DNA of 39,988 nucleotides. It comes from Gyrodactylus bullatarudis (Eukaryota; Platyhelminthes; Monogenea; Gyrodactylidea; Gyrodactylidae). The stretch is from assembly GCA_012064415.1 (NCBI GenBank), contig SSNU01000152.1, positions 1 through 39,988 on the forward strand, written 5' to 3'. The notes beneath the pieces were generated by a model. It searched no databases. It saw nothing but the letters and a program-made list of their open reading frames with translations, and was not told the DNA's origin. Positions within the stretch are counted from its first letter, which is position 1, and each line of letters opens with the position of its first letter. Made by a program: the position numbers and the translations under genes. Below, piece after piece: positions 29,201 to 35,362 of the stretch.

Positions 29201-31043
29201 TTATTTTCTAACTGATCTATGAATTCTAAAACTTATTTTGTATTGAGACATGTCCCGAAAAGACTTCCTCGTTCATGTTTGAAAATTGCCGCTCAATTTC
29301 TAATGAATTCTTACTTACGTAGCCACTTAAAACGTTGGACATGAAATAAAAGATAGTCATCTCTTGATGATCTGAAGCACCATGGTAAAATTTTTTTTTC
29401 TTAAGCTAATCTTGATGAATTTGGGAATTTAAAATTTTTACAAAAATCTCATTTTTTTTATTCATGGTAGACAATCACTGATTTGTTGATTTCAAGGTGT
29501 TAGATGAATCTAAAGTTGGTTGATAGGAAGCTAGGAATCTATGATTTTTACAAAAACCTCGTTTTTTTCATCAAATTTTTAGAATTCAACTCATGTTGCC
29601 TACTTTTACGATTCGAAGAAAAAAATCCCAATTTTTCGAACTTTGAACTGAATATTTTTATTGATTTTAAAGTGAGAGATTGATCAAAAGTTAATTTTCA
29701 GGATCACTAACTTCATTATCGTTTGGTAGTCGAATTTCGATTTTTTGATCATTTTCACTACTTGATGAAATTTCGACAAATCGAAATCCCTCGAAAATTT
29801 GTTGGCGATATTTGGCTTTCTTGTCTTAATGTTATCCTAAAAATCAACTTTTGATCAATATCTAACTTTGAAATCAATAAAAATTTTCTTTTCAAATTTC
29901 GAAAAAATTGAACTTCAAAAATGACCATATTTTTTCAGAATCGTAAAAGTAGACACCATAAGTTCGAAAGAAACCATTTTGAAATAGTCTAATCATAGTA
30001 TAATTATCATACATCTTTTTGGTAGACATATTCGCGCGTTTCTTCCTCTTATGGGCTCGTCAGTATGCCAAAACCTCAAAAAATCGCAATATTCTTCCTC
30101 ATATATTCATGAACACAAATATTTTTGAATCTCATGATGAAACGACCTGATAAGGTGTTAAAATAGAAAAATGTCTCCTGACAAAAATAAATTTCACTCT
30201 AGGTAGTAAATGCAACTTTTTCAATTATGATTACAAAAAATTTAATTCCCTTAAATAATGGTTGATGCACTTATTATATTTTTAATTTACATGTTATGTT
30301 AAAGCTGTTCTCGATGAATTAAGTAATTTATAATTTTTACAACAATCTCATTTTTTATGAAGGTATAAAAAATTTTCAAATCAAAATGACTTAAAAACAT
30401 CTTTCTCAGCCTTAATAATACTCTAGACGAAAACTCAGATTCTGAAAGCCTAGAAAACAAGAGATCAACCTTTTCAAAATTAAAACTATTATTCTAAATT
30501 TCAAATGCAATTTTATCACTACAAACCACTTTGACACTTTGAATAATAATAATAAATCTTTTCAGTTTACTTGAAAAATTCTTCTTGTGAGGAAATTTTC
30601 TTCTCCATCTCATATCTGGATAAACCCTTAATGCATGACATCGTATTCCATTCATTGCCACATGTGTCCCATGGTAGGACCTTTTGAAAGCAATTTACAA
30701 TGTAATACAAAGACCAAACTGAAAAGATGTTATATACAATGACAGTCAAGACTCCTTGTATTAAGGAGAAAATACCGATTCCGCTAAAGATGGGACAAAT
30801 CTTCCATAATCCAAAGAAATTCTTTTTCGTATATTGCCCAATAATACTCTCAATACATAGGAGTGGATAGATGAAGAGGAAATTGGACAAGGCGAAAGGA
30901 ATCAAAAAGTACCATCCTCCTAGTTCACTCATCATGAAAGGGAAATATACCATGTGATTTATGTCAATAGTGAAGCTAACAATGCTTACTATGAAATCAT
31001 CACTGCGCCGCCAGTTATAACGAGTTCCTTCATTTCCGTCCAT
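7798..31043 (-). CDS. SLC6-family sodium:neurotransmitter symporter (divergent), four coding exons over 23 kb
   Basis: Exons 30571-31043, 28601-29097, 18345-18598 and 7798-8265 join in phase (AA+G, A+GT, then phase 0) at GT/AG sites and give 564 codons covering all twelve helices. Order: TM1-TM3 with the loop PWDTCGNEWNTMSC (paired cysteines), TM4-TM7, TM8-TM9, then GGYF and TM10-TM12. The family couples amine, amino-acid or osmolyte uptake to Na+ (often Cl-) at the plasma membrane. This member is odd: TM1, usually like GFAVDLGNVWRFPY, reads SFTIDINHMVYFPF, so the conserved Asn of the sodium site and the outer-gate Arg are replaced. The ATG at 31043 has an in-frame TAA 9 nt upstream. The last exon ends in a possible GTAAGT donor, so a short C-terminal exon may be missing; without splicing the frame stops at 7744. 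The two 10-kb introns are packed with transposons. Substrate cannot be predicted. Confidence 0.88.
8666..9520. mobile_element. Mutator-like MITE with 214-bp terminal inverted repeats
   Basis: Arms 8666-8879 and 9307-9520 are near-perfect inverted copies, differing only within the first dozen bases. Each begins GGGGTAA and contains four AATAGGT units. A 9-bp direct repeat AATGTTTAA flanks the element (8657-8665 and 9521-9529). Long arms with a 9-bp duplication point to the Mutator superfamily; Merlin (8-9 bp) is an alternative. The 427-bp centre has no coding capacity, so it is non-autonomous. Near-identity of arms and duplication suggests a recent insertion or gene conversion. It lies in SLC6 intron 3. 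Confidence 0.88.
9632..10078 (-). pseudogene. LINE reverse-transcriptase C-terminal fragment with 3' tail
   Basis: The minus strand from 10078 to the TGA at 9689 has one frame with a single internal TAA. It reads IKILKELNFLQLVASNF, later SLWNIQLNQRVLRNN, then SLYFFDRLPSLFNEIS and ends KKDLYNYLENF. This is the typical extreme C-terminus of CR1/Jockey/I-like LINE polymerases (LP..I...S...FK..L..YL). It is followed by an AT-rich 3' UTR ending near TTATTTATTTAT at 9632, the usual short-repeat tail of such elements. The 5' part is absent (5' truncation). It lies in SLC6 intron 3 and shares its orientation. Confidence 0.65.
10620..10778 (+). pseudogene. Unidentified coding-like fragment
   Basis: After an AG (ACATAG) a plus-strand frame of 52 codons runs to TAA: SGDESSDDIVRKVLILAEDH, later SMTKRVADCHRRRGRH. 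Codon use and an acidic-then-basic layout look like real protein, unlike the flanks. A similar-looking stretch just upstream (about 10500-10580: EPIHKFIQHRRKIQREYDIE) is in another frame with a stop between. No family recognised. It could be a processed pseudogene or transposon remnant. Confidence 0.3.
10841..10890 (-). ncRNA. Hammerhead ribozyme-like motif downstream of the PLE
   Basis: Read on the minus strand: GAGA, CUGACGA, GACGUGGC, GAAA, UGUACAU, A, UCUC. This matches the hammerhead core CUGANGA ... GAAA ... UH in order. Stem I is GAGA/UCUC, and stem III is a very short palindromic AUG-UA-CAU. Stem II (GAC/GGC around GU) is weak, with an A-G mismatch, so activity may be lost. Cleavage would fall between 10853 and 10852. 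Minimal hammerheads with tiny stem III are known from Penelope-like elements; this one lies on the sense strand about 130 nt past the end of the PLE endonuclease frame, where such a motif is expected. Confidence 0.55.
11190..12821 (-). CDS. PLE reverse transcriptase with N-terminal part of GIY-YIG endonuclease
   Basis: An open frame of 543 codons. RT motifs in order: YFLPKTHK and RPILDMSASPQHNLAKWL near residues 120-160, MISLDINALFPNIPI (first catalytic Asp), GIAMGSPLSPMLADIF, YVRYVDDTFIV (YVDD) and SFLDVKLSRKPDG. The last 45 residues open the GIY-YIG domain: LIYCFEASCGTRYIGRTQRR, then INEH. The frame stops at 11190 because of a frameshift; the missing nuclease end continues in another frame. 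The listed start is a TTG just after the frameshift that separates it from the upstream frame, so it is not a natural initiator. Confidence 0.92.
   Translation of the reverse strand: MMNVYKSYRKKKALHKKLKREHFAGLKELTNNYYNEELIIVRPDIGTGLVIMKKDDYIRSGLDFLSDENKFERKDVVRYEYRMIEKEKEIEKTALDLYRKGLLDAGVKEKILRKNSILSRLYFLPKTHKIDSQYLPEIVPMRPILDMSASPQHNLAKWLLNILKPIHNHFSRYVVTDVFQFVEKVKEYQVGSRQMISLDINALFPNIPIEETLNIIGTYINDNRDSFELTSEEIVKILRICCKNVPLSFQNQVYIQKDGIAMGSPLSPMLADIFLGYLEKNRMENVIERYTDMYVRYVDDTFIVMKQEASITNFFREMNSIHPNIEFTKEQETENSISFLDVKLSRKPDGDLKRNIHRKKTDTGKYLHFSSYCPRSYKSGLIIGLVKRTKRIVSEEEVLSEINEIQKRLEENGYPKRFVQKYIQKALEDEANQEVEQKEQNEGTIPIFIELNFKGESFSHNLRRKLNDLVNEHYIDIQLKVVFKTTSLFKFYLKDRLKETEQSNLIYCFEASCGTRYIGRTQRRLAIRINEHLNKNSSSIKKH
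12824..13099 (-). CDS. PLE N-terminal region
   Basis: A 91-codon frame beginning ATG at 13099 with INPQARGIFNYANIELSQAQ and KEVLSLGPNFCIPKK, the N-terminal motif (L...E..VLSLG..F.P) preceding the RT in PLEs. It ends at TAG 12824, and the downstream frame is offset by one base, so ancestral translation was continuous. Charged, lysine-rich; no membrane segment. Confidence 0.8.
   Translation of the reverse strand: MNEPNKISEKKYNSLKKRIEEHDINPQARGIFNYANIELSQAQKEVLSLGPNFCIPKKSKKTEDRSDFEKLAYELRQSNKMKEGTDIEDFK
13100..16292. other. AT-rich intronic DNA without recognised gene
   Basis: Part of SLC6 intron 3 between the PLE and the nested LINE copies. No open frame here has recognisable content. A 5' pLTR of the PLE might be expected just above 13100, but I see no copy of the 10.84-11.0 kb sequence there. 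The one structured item is a hairpin at 14863-14932. Confidence 0.5.
14863..14932. repeat. Hairpin enclosing CCAAT and CACGTG boxes
   Basis: AAATATTATCTCGACC (14863-14878) and GGTCGAGATAAATAAT (14917-14932) are inverted copies. The 38-nt loop holds CCAATCAG and GCACGTGA. Whether this is a regulatory element or the end of a short palindromic transposon is open. Confidence 0.35.
16293..17838 (+). mobile_element. LINE 3' fragment, copy A, interrupted by an inverted copy
   Basis: Two plus-strand pieces, 16293-16533 and about 17283-17838, together make the C-terminal end of a non-LTR reverse transcriptase. Piece 1 has DLGFGINNKLKIDPF and RLKAYKSLVLSLIDYNS. Piece 2 has REIERIQSSFLYWLFPFLES, GLQPLWVRRYAF and ends KIDYTKTLLYPL (TAA 17646-17648), followed by a 3' UTR ending TTCTAAC plus nine A. 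Between them lies copy B in reverse. LERVQ-type and RLKAYKSLV motifs are standard in Jockey/CR1-like LINEs. 5'-truncated, with no catalytic motifs left. Confidence 0.75.
16534..17280 (-). mobile_element. LINE 3' fragment, copy B, inserted inside copy A
   Basis: The minus strand encodes the same C-terminus as copy A: RLKAYKSLVFPLFDYIF, TIERVQYRFLHSLYPHIDS, GLNPLWVRRFAFLVKKF, ending KIDYSKSLLYSYLH with TAA at 16771. Its 3' UTR ends TTCTAAC followed by poly(A) (the T-run at 16534-16544 on the + strand), identical in form to the end of copy A. It sits exactly where the copy A frame breaks, so B inserted into A. The upstream border near 17275-17283 is approximate. Confidence 0.78.
17863..18052 (-). 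pseudogene. LINE remnant (C-terminal type)
   Basis: A minus-strand frame with one stop reads SHFLQHILGVKRACSTYNK, stop, then KGVKFTARWEKLSDKFELRC to a TAA at 17863. 'FL..ILGV.R..S' is a familiar motif in the C-terminal part of several LINE polymerases. It is a different segment from the neighbouring copies A and B. Confidence 0.4.
18345..18598 (-). CDS. SLC6 gene, exon 3 (TM8-TM9)
   Basis: Begins after TTCTTAG with GT, completing Ser with the A of exon 2. It encodes MPIPQLWCFLFYYMVFIIGL (family: P....W..LFF.ML..LG), the loop IMDVIISGIMEE and TM9, ending PYICS in phase 0 before GTGAGT. It lies alone between two 10-kb introns, which is why it is easily overlooked. Confidence 0.85.
18599..19136. 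other. Intronic DNA without recognised feature
   Basis: Start of the 10-kb SLC6 intron 2 just upstream of exon 3. AT-rich, and I see nothing coding or repeated. Confidence 0.5.
19137..19357 (+). repeat. 24-nt direct repeat pair left of PLE-2
   Basis: The sequence at 19137-19160 (containing TCTATAACGTTGTTCGCTTG) recurs at 19334-19357. The second copy abuts the inverted arm of PLE-2, and the 5' copy of the PLE target duplication (19232-19256) lies between the two. This suggests a two-step or rearranged insertion. Confidence 0.7.
19463..19509 (-). ncRNA. Possible degenerate hammerhead in the PLE-2 inverted arm
   Basis: Read on the minus strand: CUCAC, GU, CAGAAGA, then a 6-bp hairpin GAAUAC/GUAUUC, directly followed by GAAA, a short spacer, and GUGAG, which pairs with CUCAC. 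The three-way layout (stem I, core, stem II, GAAA, stem III, stem I) is that of a hammerhead. However, the first core box is CAGAAGA rather than CUGANGA and stem III is poor. The matching stretch of the right arm is missing. Likely an inactive relic if real. Confidence 0.3.
19790..20812 (+). pseudogene. PLE-2 reverse transcriptase/GIY-YIG remnant
   Basis: Frame pieces in order: FGLAMGNPLSPTIANIF; the active-site region, read as YLYDYLVISK, so the YxDD motif is damaged; NSLNFLDMKLMR and RLYRKPTNN; then the 147-codon frame 20122-20565, containing YAPRKYKLNTLQGEIL and FQKNGYPDGLINSF; then IQGIYKITCSCEKSYIGRT (GIY-YIG). A further frame gives the rest of the nuclease (AKHWADNPDHIIDFNN ... GNRWLELID) to TAA at 20810-20812. 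At least three frame breaks. It is a different family from PLE-1. Confidence 0.85.
20909..21965. other. Intronic DNA between PLE-2 and the gypsy element
   Basis: AT-rich, with no recognisable protein or RNA. The expected 5' LTR of the gypsy element should end just before 21966 but no LTR or primer-binding site is apparent. Confidence 0.45.
21966..22386 (+). pseudogene. gypsy gag remnant with broken zinc knuckles
   Basis: Frame beginning YYAQLEQLKQGSLTLEQLYR, then SARKKLRADTG, then two CCHC knuckles. The first reads ECYCFGGPHYKSEC, with cysteine spacing disturbed; the second reads CRRFGIKDHVKKM, with two Cys replaced by Phe and Met. The family's nucleocapsid knuckles bind element RNA; these could not fold normally. 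Confidence 0.8.
22457..23442 (+). pseudogene. gypsy protease and reverse transcriptase remnant
   Basis: The protease frame (22457-22735) has IRVLADSGSMVTAVP, with the aspartic Asp-Ser-Gly. It then shifts frame into RT (22726-23442): KRLCGDYSLMANKLIDRGSY, VLDLKDAYLQVRL (first Asp), FGISVAPLIFQEIMD and VVAYQDDVIIGA (catalytic YQDD kept). After KSSVVF the frame leaves the family pattern: the thumb/connection segment of some 40 residues is missing, and the next frame resumes LAMLRHYDKFCPNFS. Confidence 0.85.
23430..23897 (+). pseudogene. gypsy connection and RNase H remnant
   Basis: Follows RT in a shifted frame. LRHYDKFCPNFSSIAKPLY is the conserved tether before RNase H. RNase H follows with LYLTCDASEAGFGYILSH (first catalytic Asp), SYSVPEREALAIVEGLKYF (catalytic Glu) and ITIRTDHRILKDLF (Asp). 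It ends in a TAG at 23897, after which the frame continues with VEGKLNVVADAFSRL, the usual end of the domain. Confidence 0.85.
24012..25093 (+). pseudogene. gypsy integrase remnant
   Basis: HEVGHSGRHKMIRMIRKF followed by a Cys is the HHCC zinc-binding region, although the second Cys is not evident. The catalytic core follows with internal stops: FEGHNFLVTVDAYSNF (first Asp), KVVTDNGTNSAN (second Asp) and ESNGQAEVAVRIFKVF (Glu). The C-terminal part, 24581-25093, is one frame of 170 codons and ends with a basic tail. Confidence 0.85.
25128..27330. other. AT-rich intronic DNA without recognised gene
   Basis: Between the gypsy element and the TA-flanked inverted-repeat element. No frame has recognisable content. 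It holds the second copy of a dispersed repeat (26522-26585). Confidence 0.5.
26522..26585 (+). repeat. Dispersed repeat, copy 2
   Basis: Partner of 1756-1819 in the same orientation, about 80 percent alike, starting AGCTCGTGGGTGATCTACCA and ending near GAACCA. Confidence 0.55.
27331..27970. mobile_element. Inverted-repeat element flanked by TA (Tc1/mariner-like MITE)
   Basis: The left end, CAGGGAGTCATGAAAAATCC, and the right end, read on the minus strand as GAGGGTCATGAAAAATTC, are inverted copies continuing through AAAAAAAGGT. TA lies immediately outside both ends (27329-27330 and 27971-27972), as for Tc1/mariner insertion. A second, inner pair of inverted arms (about 27430-27515 and 27640-27755, sharing TGAAATTTTGTCATG and CATCGCAAACAGGTTCAAAA) makes most of the unit foldable. 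No transposase. Confidence 0.7.
28601..29097 (-). CDS. SLC6 gene, exon 2 (TM4-TM7)
   Basis: Starts after TTTTCAG and gives FNEELAIYLFFVF (TM4), TM5 ending GITLP, TM6 with TGRGIHHTFSSYN (family: G.G....ASYN) and TM7. Ends one base into a codon before GTAAGT at 28600. Extracellular loop 2 is short compared with biogenic amine transporters. Confidence 0.88.
29588..29964. repeat. Imperfect 377-bp palindrome in SLC6 intron 1
   Basis: The left half begins AACTCATGTTGCCTACTTTT; the right half, read on the minus strand, begins AACTTATGGTGTCTACTTTT. Similarity continues through TTTTTATTGATTT and GATTGATCAAAAGTT in both halves. Divergence is appreciable, so this is an old fold-back element. The rest of the intron (29098-30570) is AT-rich with no coding content. 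Confidence 0.6.
30571..31043 (-). CDS. SLC6 gene, exon 1 (TM1-TM3)
   Basis: Encodes a very short N-terminal tail (about 12 residues), the altered TM1, TM2 with PLLCIESIIGQY, TM3, and the start of extracellular loop 2 with the conserved Cys pair. It ends two bases into a codon before GTAAAC; the first base of exon 2 completes Lys. Confidence 0.88.
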
Positions 31044-31395
31044 GATGATTAAATTATTTCATTATATTCACATAAAATTTAAGTAAATTCATTCATTAAT
31101 CAAGTAGTAAATTTGAGAAATGAATTTTTCTCAATACAAATCTTGCTAATAAATTCTGTTTTTTTCATAAGTGCTTTTCAAAACTTAGGAATCATAAGAA
31201 ACATACATTCCACACAAATGCTATTTAATAAATAAATAATATTGCTCAAAGGTTATCGAATCTGTCTAGTTATGCAGTATGTATTTGAATTGTAAAATTG
31301 TAAAACTAAATTTTATATCCTATAATATAGAAACTATCTACAAGTTAGCGAATCAGTTAATGAAATTGGAAAAATTGAATTCGATAATGATTCAA

Positions 31396-32079
31396 GGGTT
31401 AATTCTAAAAATCATGCCAAGAAAATTTTTTTTTCCGAAAAACACCCCAAAAATTTTCAAAAGAAACTACTTAAAAATATTTTTATTAAACTTTATTCTA
31501 GCCCCTGGATTTTTTACGGCTTGTGCATCGTCATCCACGTTTTATATTTATTCTGTAACCTTCAAGTTCCGGCTCCTTCAGATTTTCGATATCACAGAGC
31601 ATGATAATCTCCGAGTAAGCTGCTTTCAAGGAGATAAATTTGTATTCATTTGGGACAAACTTTTCAGGAGAAACTTCTAACTTATTAGCCACGGCACCCA
31701 GCTGTTTACGTGGATATCCTTTAATTTTTGCAAAACTACAAAAACACTGGAGTTTATTGAAATTAATAACTCTTCACAATTTCGAAACATTTGAGAAACA
31801 TAAAATTAATCCTCTTTGGGGGTAGCGAAAATTTATAAGAACCTAGATTCGCGTAAGCATTTTTCCATCAAAGGTTCTCTATAAGGGGAAAGTTCACTTT
31901 CAGTCTTTGAATAAAGTTTAACCGTTCAAAAAATTTATCTGACAATAAATCTGGTAGGGAAAAGAATTTTGAAATAAGAATAATTGATTTGAGGAAGTGT
32001 TGAAATTTTCATTTAGGGTCATTTTTGGGGTGATTCTTGGAAAAAATTTTCCTTTGGGTTGATTTTTGGAATTAACCCA
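31396..32079. mobile_element. Inverted-repeat element upstream of delta-tubulin
   Basis: Arms 31396-31453 and 32021-32079 are inverted copies at roughly 80 percent, each beginning GGGTTAATTC and ending near CACCCCAAAAA. The 567-bp centre carries a coding-like fragment on the minus strand (31531-31735). No clear target duplication, so the outer limits are tentative. It sits between the SLC6 start and the delta-tubulin start. Confidence 0.5.
31531..31735 (-). pseudogene. Unidentified 67-residue coding-like fragment
   Basis: After TTTTTGTAG (acceptor-like) a minus-strand frame runs FAKIKGYPRKQLGAVANKL, then SPEKFVPNEYKFISLKAAY and ENLKEPELEGYRINIKRG to TGA. It is richer in G+C and in charged residues than its surroundings and looks like genuine protein. 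I do not recognise the family. A longer frame on the opposite strand (31279-31680) is its shadow. It could be the last exon of an unseen gene or cargo of the inverted-repeat element around it. Confidence 0.35.
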
Positions 32080-32363
32080 TAATTCAATCCATTATTTTAT
32101 AAAGATTAAATTATTTTTTAAACAATCCTACTTAGTAGTATGATCTAGAAAAAATAAACATTTTTAAATCAGTGATTGCATTTTTATTGACTTATGACTT
32201 AACATTAAAAACTAGGCAGCAGCGTTTATTCAGAAGAAATTATTTTACACTTAATTTTTCATCAAATTTAAAAATCCGCTCTATATTTTGATATTAAAAG
32301 GGGTATACTTTTTTCGTATTTTGTTTTAATAATCATCTTAGAACTTTTTCAACTGTGTTGGTT

Positions 32364-33783
32364 ATGTCAATTATTACAATCTCAGTTGGACAATGTGGAA
32401 ATCAGATACAAAAATCCTTTTACGATACATTATATCAGAACTTTAAAGAAATTGTAAAAACAGTTCCTCAAACAACTTTCAATGAAACTGTTTGTGTATT
32501 TTTCAATGCTACGAATAAGGGCTTAGAAGCACGATGTGTACAGATAGATATGGAAAAGAAATCAATCGAATACGCCAGATCAAATGCATTAAAGAGCAAG
32601 TCTTGGAGATATCCAGACAACTACATTCACTGTTCATGTTAGTTAACAAACTTTACATTGAATTCATTTAGCCGGTTCTGCCAATAACTGGGCTATGGGC
32701 TATAGTTATGGCTATCAGATGATAAAATCTCAAATAAATGATTCAATTAGATTAGAACTAGAAAAATCAGATAGAGTTGACGCAGTTCTCACTCTATTCA
32801 GTCTCTCAGGTGGCACAGGATCTGGTATAACCACCAGTTTATCTGAGTAAGTAAATTTATCTAAATTCATTTGAAGAGCTTTCAATGAGGAATTTGGCTC
32901 AAAAGTTTCAAACAATCTTGTTGCGATTTGGCCGTTTATTCATGGAGAAATACCAGTCCAATGGTACAATACTTTACTCTCTCTAGGACATCTTCTGAAG
33001 GATGGTTCTTCCTCTATAATTAATCTAAAAAATGACTCCTTGAGTGATTATTGCCAGCGTCAGCTCAACACAGAAAAGGTGACAATTAATGAAGTTAATT
33101 CACTTATAGCTCGCCTGTTAACTGGTTTTGTTCTGCCATCAAAGAAAGGAAAATCAGTAAATAGTTTTCCAGTTTCAGATATTGTTCAAGATTTGTGTCC
33201 ATCAGTATATCATAAAATGCTTAGAATTGGCACATTACCGTATTATTCAGAAAAAATATCCCCATTTTCTGTAGACAATTGGCAAACAATTACCTCAGAA
33301 ACGGAAGAATTGTACAAAAGTAACATGGGACTTTCATCAGGTTCCGGCCATCGTTACAGAGTTCAGGAATATACAAGGGATTTCGAGGCAATTCCCTCAA
33401 AGATTATTTCCTCCTGTACATTAATGAGAGGGCCAAATTCTAATGAAATATCCTCTGAGAGTACATCTGTTAGACATAGTCAAATTAACTTGAGTAAACA
33501 CCTGAGATCAGCCACTATGATGGTTAATGGGGGAGGTTTAAACTTTTCCAACCAGTCATTGGGACATATTGCCATGATGAATAAATATCCGCATTCCCTT
33601 CCATTATTTGATGTGGATACAAGTCTTAGATTTGTCCTGAGACAAGTTAGTTCAAAGTTGAAACATTTGGCCTACATTCATCACTATGAGAAATTTGAAA
33701 TTGGCCAAGATGTGTTTAATGAATGCTTCCAATGTCTAGTACAAACAGGCAAAGATTACAAAGACTATTCTGTAGACAAGTAA
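32364..33783 (+). CDS. TUBD1: Delta-tubulin
   Basis: Exons 32364-32637, 32672-32846 and 32877-33783 encode 451 residues, about the length of human delta-tubulin. It starts MSIITISVGQCGNQI (tubulin N-terminus). Joining exon 1 to 2 restores GSANNWAMGY, diagnostic of the delta class. Exon 2 ends with the nucleotide-binding SGGTGSG loop, and exon 3 continues VAIWPFIHGEIPVQWYNTLL and HHYEKFEI near the end. The introns are only 34 and 30 nt, with GTTAGT and GTAAGT donors. Delta-tubulin is needed for triplet microtubules of centrioles and basal bodies. AATAAA occurs at 33791 and 33805. The next gene converges after 102 bp. A GTG nine bases upstream is in frame, but ATG at 32364 fits the family start. 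Confidence 0.93.
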
Positions 33784-33885
33784 AGCAAATAATAAATTTA
33801 TTTCAATAAACTCTAAAATGTAATGTAATTGGCAAAATTCTAATGTTAAATGTTACTTAGTAGAACTCTATAGCATTGAATCAAT

Positions 33886-35173
33886 TTATAGAACTTTACG
33901 CTCCATTTTCTTGACCTTGATTCGATCAGCAAGAGTATCAAGACTGTCAATCAAAACTTGGGGATAGCGAATGGCACCGTTGTCATGTTTAACTTCAGCA
34001 ATGTGATGACGTTCTGGATCTCCTGGGATGAGAATTTCTTGATCTTGGTTAACCTTTTGTTAAAAACGAAAACGATTTATTACTTGATGTAGCTTAGAAA
34101 GGTAAACTAATTAAACTAACTCGATCTAAAGATCTCATTGTTTCAGCAAAATCATCCATTCTTTCAGGAAATCCTGGACCAAACTTTGAAGGATCGATAG
34201 CAATAAAACATTGGCCTAAATCAGCACATTTGCTAGTATCCATCCAACGTCGAATATTTGGACCCCAATGAGCATTGGCTAAAATTCCACAGAGAATTTC
34301 AACCATCATGGATAGGCCATAACCTTTGTAGCCACCACTTATCTCTGGTCCTCCTAAAGGCAAGAGACCTCCAGCGATACCTTGAGAAGGATCATCAGTC
34401 ATGACGCCACTTTTGTCAGCAGCCCAACCAGATGGTAATTTTTCACCTTTTCTGCGACACATTTCCAGCTTTCCCACAGCAACAGTAGTAGTTGCCATAT
34501 CAAGAACAAATTCATTTTTTTCACTTTTCGTTGGAGCAGCAAAACTTATGGGATTAGTGCCGAGTCCTACTTGTTTAGCACGGGTAGGATAAACCAAAGG
34601 TGAAGTGTTGGTAAAAGACATTCCAATAAGACCTTGCTTCATCGCCATAATTGTATAATGACCAGCAATTCCATAATGATTAGAATCTATTCATAAAATT
34701 TTATAGTTGTGATAACTAATCAGTGAAAAGTACTTACTTTTTGCAGCAACTAAAGCGATACCGGTTTCTTTAGCCTTTTTGATTGCAAGATTCATTGAGA
34801 AATTGCCAACAACTGGTCCAAGAACATTATTTCCATCTACCAAGGCAATTGAAGGATGCTCTATTTCGACAAAAGGTTCGTCTTGAGAAGAACAGACTTT
34901 TTGTTCAATATCTCGAACGTACATTTCTACATTAATCAATTAGAATTTTCAAATTATACCCAATCTATTCAGACCGTGGCTATAATGTCCTCGGTAATCC
35001 CCTTCAACAAGAACTTCTCCCAATGCTGTAGAATGTGCTGGTTTTCCTCCAACTGCATTAATACAGTTTTCACAGAATTTAAGAACCTCTTCTTTTTTAA
35101 TGGCTACTCTGTATTCTTTAGGCGTTTCAAGACCCATTTTGAAATTTCTGACGAATGTTATAAGAGGCCTCAT
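33886..35173 (-). CDS. Malate/L-lactate dehydrogenase, type 2 (Ldh2/YlbC family)
   Basis: Exons 34960-35173, 34738-34926, 34121-34686 and 33886-34053 give 378 residues, normal for this family of NAD(P)-dependent 2-hydroxyacid dehydrogenases, which is unrelated to classical LDH/MDH. Motifs: DYRGHYSHGLNRLEMYV (catalytic SHG...R, restored across intron 1), SNHYGIAGHY (across intron 2), LGTNPISFAAP, FVLDMATTTVAVGKLE, GGYKGYGLSMMVEIL and near the C-terminus ILIPGDPE. Introns are 33, 51 and 67 nt. The N-terminus (MRPLITFVRNFK) precedes the conserved start by about a dozen residues; it is basic and might be a weak targeting sequence, or a later Met may be used. Substrate (malate, lactate or another 2-hydroxyacid) cannot be decided from sequence. 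SRPRB lies 189 bp upstream on the same strand. Confidence 0.93.
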
Positions 35174-35362
35174 TGCAATATTCTTGTTATATTAATAGTA
35201 TTATCGAAGAAATTAAATCCGACCAATCAAACTAACGCCTTATTTAAGTATTCAATTAAAATATTTTCTCGACAAATGAATTTTTGTGTTTAAGTAATGT
35301 TGTTCGTTGACCAGTCAAAATCAAGATGCTTAGATTTGGAATTTTATTGGATTTTAAATAAT

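Noticed and set aside
31279..31680. 133-codon plus-strand frame
   Set aside because: No recognisable content; the opposite strand has the better coding-like frame, and the left part runs through the inverted-repeat arm.
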